Source of the DNA: Bdellovibrionales bacterium
GTDB lineage: Bacteria; Bdellovibrionota; Bdellovibrionia; Bdellovibrionales; UBA1609
NCBI GenBank assembly: GCA_020435185.1
Contig: JAGRAA010000291.1
Coordinates: forward strand, 1-6,971
Length of the DNA stretch: 6,971 nucleotides
Direction of reading: 5' to 3'
Part shown: in pieces, positions 4,272 through 6,971 of the stretch
Layout: the number at the start of each line of letters is the position of its first letter
Position numbering within the stretch: position 1 is the first letter of the stretch
Notes under the pieces: generated by a model
The model's database searches: none
What the model was told of the DNA's origin: nothing
What the model saw: the letters and a program-made list of their open reading frames with translations, nothing else
Program-made: the position numbers and the translations under genes

Positions 4272-5768
4272 ATGTATAGAAACTTTTTTGCTTTTGCTAT
4301 TTTTATGCTAAATATTACGGTACATGCTCAACTCGCTATAAAAACAGTTGATAAAAGAAATCTCGATTTGCGAGGCCAAGGACGTAGCCCATGGTGTTTC
4401 GCCTTTGCTGAAGAACAGGTCTTAAAGGATCATAGTTGCTATGGTCAGAATTGTGATTTCAATGCAAACCAATGGTCTGTTTCTATTTTTGATATAGTTC
4501 AAAATCATGGCGAAAGATCTTTTGAAAAATTTGGGAAATGGTCGAATATTTCTCCCATACAAAATGTATTTCAAGGTTCTTCATCTAGCTTTCCATATCT
4601 AGAAAGTGGAGAACATAGTTTTAGATCTTCAAATTGTACCCTTGAAAAGGAGATATTTTTTATTAATAGAAATAAAGCTCTAAATCCTCGAAGGTTGGGA
4701 TTGTATTATATGTTAGAAGCTATGAGGTTCGAGTTACTTAATCCTCAAATAAATGAGAATACTTTAATTGAAACCTATCGTGATCTTATAAATGACCCAA
4801 ATACTTCAAAGGAGATTCGTGATACAGCCGTTCAATTAATTGATAATCTTAAAGAAAAAAAGAAGCTTTTGTCAGGAAAGCTTAAAGAACTTTACTCAAT
4901 TTTAACAAAATTAGCGAAAGAATCTACTGACACTGATAGTTTTATTACAAGTATTTTTAATTATACAAAATGCGACACAAAAGTTAATCTTCCACATGTA
5001 ACGGTGAAAGAAAATACATTAATTGACAAAGCTAAAATCAAATCAACTCTTGATGAACAACTAAAAAATGGCCGTTCAATTTTGGTTGGTGTCTGCGCTG
5101 AAGTTATCCAAAATGAAGTCGCCGGAGAAGATACTTGTGGTGGGCATGCAGTTGTTATTAAGAGAAAAAACGACACTCAGTATTTGATCGTAGACTCTGC
5201 TTTTTTTTCAAATAGGCAAAAAAATCCAGATGGCTCTGTTTGGGTTCCAAAGCAGATTGTCCTTGATGCAATATCAAAGAATGGACAAGTGTTAAAAAAA
5301 ACTGAAAATGATTATATTGCAAATACTGAAAAACTAAAAAAGTACTTAGATTTTAACACACCCAGTTCGCTTGATGATGGCACTTTAAGCGGCGTGAAAG
5401 AAGGTGTTGTTCAAATGATAGAGATGATTAAACAGACAGCAGAATCTTCGAATGTGTCTGATCTAAAGTCACATGCAATTCAGTTATTTTCTCAGCTAGG
5501 ATCGGGCAACGCAACCCATGAAAACGGAAAACCCTATGAATTAACACCAGAAGACAAAGAAAATAACGAAAAACTCCGTATGCAAATTATTTCCGAAATT
5601 TCTAAGCTAAAAATCTCTTCGATTGAGGATTATGACGAAATTAAGCCTATCGTAATGAAAATTTTTACTGATTATTTTACTGAGTATTTTTCTAAAATAT
5701 TCGAAAACAATTCACAATCTACAGAAAATCTAAAATTCGGCGGCGGCAATATTATATGGCTCGAATAG
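4272..5768 (+). CDS. Secreted papain-like cysteine protease (C1-like)
   Basis: This is a 498-residue exported protein. TAGGAG lies 5 bases before the ATG. A signal peptide covers 1-19: YRN, then hydrophobic FFAFAIFMLNIT, with signal peptidase I cleavage expected after VHA. The active-site block GQGRSPWCFAFA (35-46) matches papain: Q36 as oxyanion-hole Gln and C42 as nucleophile, exactly six residues apart. The catalytic His is H292 in CGGHAVVIK. The third position, Asn in papain, is D308 in YLIVDSAF. About 250 residues separate C42 and H292, much more than in papain (about 134), with a Lys/Glu-rich helical insertion near 160-225. After the catalytic domain, a helical C-terminal region (about 350-480) is followed by a Gly-rich end. 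Several Cys (C56, C61, C122, C234, C275, C289) could form disulfides, consistent with periplasmic or extracellular action. It would degrade proteins outside the cytoplasm; the substrate is unknown. It stands alone, with convergent genes downstream. Confidence 0.8.
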   Translation: MYRNFFAFAIFMLNITVHAQLAIKTVDKRNLDLRGQGRSPWCFAFAEEQVLKDHSCYGQNCDFNANQWSVSIFDIVQNHGERSFEKFGKWSNISPIQNVFQGSSSSFPYLESGEHSFRSSNCTLEKEIFFINRNKALNPRRLGLYYMLEAMRFELLNPQINENTLIETYRDLINDPNTSKEIRDTAVQLIDNLKEKKKLLSGKLKELYSILTKLAKESTDTDSFITSIFNYTKCDTKVNLPHVTVKENTLIDKAKIKSTLDEQLKNGRSILVGVCAEVIQNEVAGEDTCGGHAVVIKRKNDTQYLIVDSAFFSNRQKNPDGSVWVPKQIVLDAISKNGQVLKKTENDYIANTEKLKKYLDFNTPSSLDDGTLSGVKEGVVQMIEMIKQTAESSNVSDLKSHAIQLFSQLGSGNATHENGKPYELTPEDKENNEKLRMQIISEISKLKISSIEDYDEIKPIVMKIFTDYFTEYFSKIFENNSQSTENLKFGGGNIIWLE

Positions 5769-5802
5769 TTGATCGATAAAAATTAAAAATATTCATTCGA
5801 AT

Positions 5803-5997
5803 TTATCTCTTACTTGGCTTTGCCCAGGACTCTTGAACTCCAGTCAATGCCCTCGAGTAGGCCCCATAGCTAGTTAAACCTTTTTTATGGGCATGAGCTG
5901 CACGCTCAGCCATTTTTCTAACCGAGCAACCATTTTGTATGACCGCAAATATTGATAGTATTATCATTCCTTTAAACATATCTGTTATTAAACTCAT
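5803..5997 (-). CDS. Small membrane or lipoprotein-like protein, third gene of the TA operon
   Basis: This is a 64-residue protein with AGGAG 7 bases before ATG 5997, a strong signal that it is a real gene. Residues 10-20 (GMIILSIFAVI) form a short hydrophobic segment preceded by K9 and followed by Q-N-G-C24. This resembles a signal peptide with a non-canonical lipobox, because the -3 residue is Q rather than Leu, Val or Ile. The rest is basic and hydrophilic (RKMAERAAHAHKKG, SYGAYSRALTG, ESWAKPSKR). I do not recognise the family. It begins 16 bases after the antitoxin stop on the same strand, so it is probably the last gene of the toxin-antitoxin transcript, or has simply come to lie behind it. 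It could be a lipoprotein, an inner-membrane peptide or a small secreted protein. Its stop at 5803 faces the protease stop at 5768 with no clear terminator between. Confidence 0.65.
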   Translation of the reverse strand: MSLITDMFKGMIILSIFAVIQNGCSVRKMAERAAHAHKKGLTSYGAYSRALTGVQESWAKPSKR

Positions 5998-6013
5998 CTA
6001 AGTACTCCTAAAA

Positions 6014-6328
6014 TTAAGCTGATTCCAGTTTTACATCATATTTGTATCCGGCTTTCTTTACTGAATCCGATAAAGCGAGTTCTATAAATGCGGCTGGCGA
6101 ATACCCAAGCTTTTTTGCCATTTTACCGGCTAGTGACGGTGAGGGAATTCTTTTAGCAATAATATAGTCATGTAATGACTGAGGACTCATTCCCAATTTT
6201 TTTGCACAAGCGGTTCGACTCTCAAAATCAGTTTCAATAATGGCCTCTAAGTGACTGGCAAAAGTCACTTTCCCAAACTTCTTTGAAAGTTTATCGTAGG
6301 TAGGTGTATTTTTACTTTTAGTATTCAT
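6014..6328 (-). CDS. HTH antitoxin of a type II toxin-antitoxin pair
   Basis: This is a 104-residue protein with GGAGGT 8 bases before ATG 6328. Residues 22-66 contain a helix-turn-helix: TFASHLEAIIE, then TACAKKLGMSPQSLHDYI (39-56) with the SPQSLHDY recognition helix, and SLAGKMAKKLGYSPAAFIEL (65-84) as the closing helices. The C-terminal tail (VKKAGYKYDVKLESA) would fit a toxin-wrapping segment. The start lies inside the end of the toxin gene (11-base overlap), and the toxin-first order is that of HigBA-type systems. By analogy it neutralises the toxin by direct binding and, with it, represses the operon by binding the two AAGGCA-N3-TGCCTT sites upstream. HTH antitoxins of this kind accompany several toxin types, so no specific name is given. 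Confidence 0.8.
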   Translation of the reverse strand: MNTKSKNTPTYDKLSKKFGKVTFASHLEAIIETDFESRTACAKKLGMSPQSLHDYIIAKRIPSPSLAGKMAKKLGYSPAAFIELALSDSVKKAGYKYDVKLESA

Positions 6329-6593
6329 GTTTATTTACCTCCATGGCTTCAATATGAATTTCTTTTTCAATCTCCTGGTAAATCAAACGATATCCTTTAC
6401 TCAATCTTATAGATCTTTGCCCAGAACGTTTACCTTTAAGGGGCTCATCGTGATAACCAGGTCGTTTTCTTGCTTCTCGTATCCCAAAGCCCTCTACGGT
6501 TTTCACCCAAAATAATACTTTTTGCTGAATGGCCTTAGGACACTTTGCTAATTGCTTTTCAAATAATTTTGTATAGCTCACATGTGTTGACAT
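6318..6593 (-). CDS. RelE/HigB-like mRNA-cleaving toxin
   Basis: This is a 91-residue protein of typical RelE/ParE-superfamily size. GGAG lies 7 bases before ATG 6593. Helix-rich residues 7-35 (YTKLFEKQLAKCPKAI and on) are followed by the beta-sheet core: GYHDEPLKGKRSGQRSIRLS (46-65), GYRLIYQE (67-74), IHIEAMEVNKHEY (79-91). The basic residues K53, K55, R56, R60, R63 and R69, with the final HEY, occupy positions where RelE-type toxins bind and cut mRNA on the ribosome. It is thus a probable translation-dependent ribonuclease, but ParE-type gyrase inhibitors share the fold, so the target is not certain. It is the first gene of its operon, overlapping the antitoxin by 11 bases, and lies directly behind two palindromic operators. 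All expected parts are present, with no sign of decay. Confidence 0.82.
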   Translation of the reverse strand: MSTHVSYTKLFEKQLAKCPKAIQQKVLFWVKTVEGFGIREARKRPGYHDEPLKGKRSGQRSIRLSKGYRLIYQEIEKEIHIEAMEVNKHEY

Positions 6594-6610
6594 ACTCTAT
6601 CTCCATTCAT

Positions 6611-6625
6611 AAGGCATTTTGCCTT
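6611..6625. promoter_or_regulatory. TA operon operator, site 1
   Basis: AAGGCATTTTGCCTT consists of perfect 6-bp arms around 3 bases. It lies 18 bp upstream of the toxin start. It likely binds the antitoxin or the toxin-antitoxin complex and would block RNA polymerase. Confidence 0.65.
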
Positions 6626-6650
6626 AATATGCAAGTTAATTTTAAGGCAA
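6624..6650 (-). promoter_or_regulatory. Candidate promoter of the toxin-antitoxin operon
   Basis: On the minus strand TTGCCT (6645-6650) could serve as -35 and TATTAA (6624-6629) as -10, with a short 15-base spacer. This would start transcription near 6617 and keep the ribosome site GGAG at 6601-6604 in the mRNA. A second pair, TTGCAT (6629-6634) and TATGAA (6606-6611) with a 17-base spacer, scores better but would start downstream of GGAG. Either promoter is overlapped by the operators. Confidence 0.35.
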
Positions 6651-6658
6651 TTTGCCTT
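6644..6658. promoter_or_regulatory. TA operon operator, site 2
   Basis: AAGGCAATTTGCCTT has the same perfect 6-bp arms as site 1, with centres 33 bp apart, about three helical turns. Same-face spacing favours cooperative binding by two dimers or complexes. Confidence 0.65.
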
Positions 6659-6718
6659 TGGTTTTAAAATTGTGCCGAGAAAGCTAATAGAACGATAGAG
6701 GCAAAGAACTGTTTCTAA

Positions 6719-6935
6719 CTGGTCAAGTTCAGGCATTTATTTCATGCCCACAATGCGAATAAAGTCTGTGAACGACTATGGCATGCTCACAGCTCCCTTC
6801 TCGGTCTTGGAGGACTATTTACCCAAGGAACCCATGATATCTGTTTTGATGATGGAGAGTTTTATGGGATTGGCCTTCTTCTTAAAACAATTAGTCAGGA
6901 TATTTTTTCTTAAAACCATACTTGGTTACTTATGA
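6719..6935 (+). pseudogene. Broken paralogue of the small protein at 1259-1516
   Basis: Read in the frame whose codons begin at 6743, 6746 and so on, the sequence gives CERLWHAHSS, LLGLGGLFTQGTHD and DDGEFYGIGLLLKTIS. This matches residues 13-55 of the 85-residue protein at 1259-1516, with 30 of 42 identical over residues 14-55 by hand alignment. The frame has no ATG: it opens after a TAA at 6716-6718, and no ribosome site is seen. The match breaks at the T run at 6903-6908, where this frame stops at 6911-6913. Removing one T would continue it as FLKTILGYL to the TGA at 6933-6935, resembling the helix ELAILEDILR of the intact copy. The gene has thus lost its start and suffered a frameshift. 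An ATG-started frame on the same strand at 6744-6935 is only a shadow of this remnant. Confidence 0.65.
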
Positions 6936-6971
6936 TTTTAATAAGTCTGAAATGATTTTTAATAAACGACA

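Noticed and set aside
4961..5176. Minus-strand 71-codon frame inside the protease gene
   Set aside because: It is antisense to the protease around its catalytic His region, and has no family resemblance or context.
5769..5802. Possible bidirectional terminator between the protease and the convergent small gene
   Set aside because: Only 4-base arms (ATTC/GAAT) can be paired, and no GC-rich stem with T tract is present.
6327..6515. Plus-strand 62-codon frame opposite the toxin gene
   Set aside because: It is a shadow of the well-supported RelE-like toxin on the other strand.
6744..6935. Plus-strand 63-codon ATG frame as an independent gene
   Set aside because: A neighbouring frame of the same DNA encodes clear homology to the protein at 1259-1516. 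This frame coincides with the homology only after the T-run shift.

Overview
This is an AT-rich window of densely mixed-strand genes. It looks like an accessory or mobile-element-influenced stretch of a Gram-negative chromosome, and no recognisable core housekeeping gene lies in it. The best guess is a Bdellovibrio-like bacterium (Bdellovibrionota). The clues are a sigma-54-type response regulator with a sigma-54-like promoter, a secreted papain-like protease with a clear signal peptide, and a small XRE repressor of a style I associate with that group. The taxonomic call is an inference and is not firm.

Layout. (1) Positions 1-1258, minus strand: a response regulator of the NtrC type is cut off three residues after its Walker A motif. 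It is followed at once by the start of an unrelated, well-initiated gene that runs off the left edge. Upstream of the regulator there is a candidate sigma-54 promoter, then three copies of a 14-bp near-palindrome at enhancer-like distances. (2) 1259-1843: a small protein of unknown function and a divergent XRE repressor share a control region with a perfect palindrome, TCCGGTATACCGGA. (3) 1859-3978: an ASCH-domain gene (minus) is divergent from a two-gene unit (plus). That unit encodes a protein with a C-terminal membrane hairpin, started by TTG, coupled by an ATGA overlap to a Mom-like GNAT-fold protein. Mom of phage Mu modifies adenine in DNA, and ASCH belongs to the PUA-like folds that bind nucleic acids, so this cluster is the best candidate for an undescribed DNA-modification or conflict module. 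(4) 3979-4271: an intergenic stretch with a start-less 61-codon reading frame on the minus strand, probably a gene remnant. (5) 4272-5768: a secreted papain-like cysteine protease. (6) 5803-6658, minus: a RelE/HigB-like toxin, its HTH antitoxin and a third small membrane or lipoprotein-like gene form a tight operon behind two AAGGCA-N3-TGCCTT operators. (7) 6719-6935, plus: a broken copy of the small protein at 1259-1516, found by translating all frames. It lacks a start and has a frameshift in a T run.

How the parts relate. The window holds several self-regulated modules (repressor plus palindrome, TA operon plus paired operators, activator plus enhancer sites), a possible DNA-modification pair, and two kinds of decay scar (truncated regulator, broken paralogue). 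That mixture suggests a region repeatedly visited by mobile DNA. No transposase, integrase, tRNA, rRNA or CRISPR array was found.
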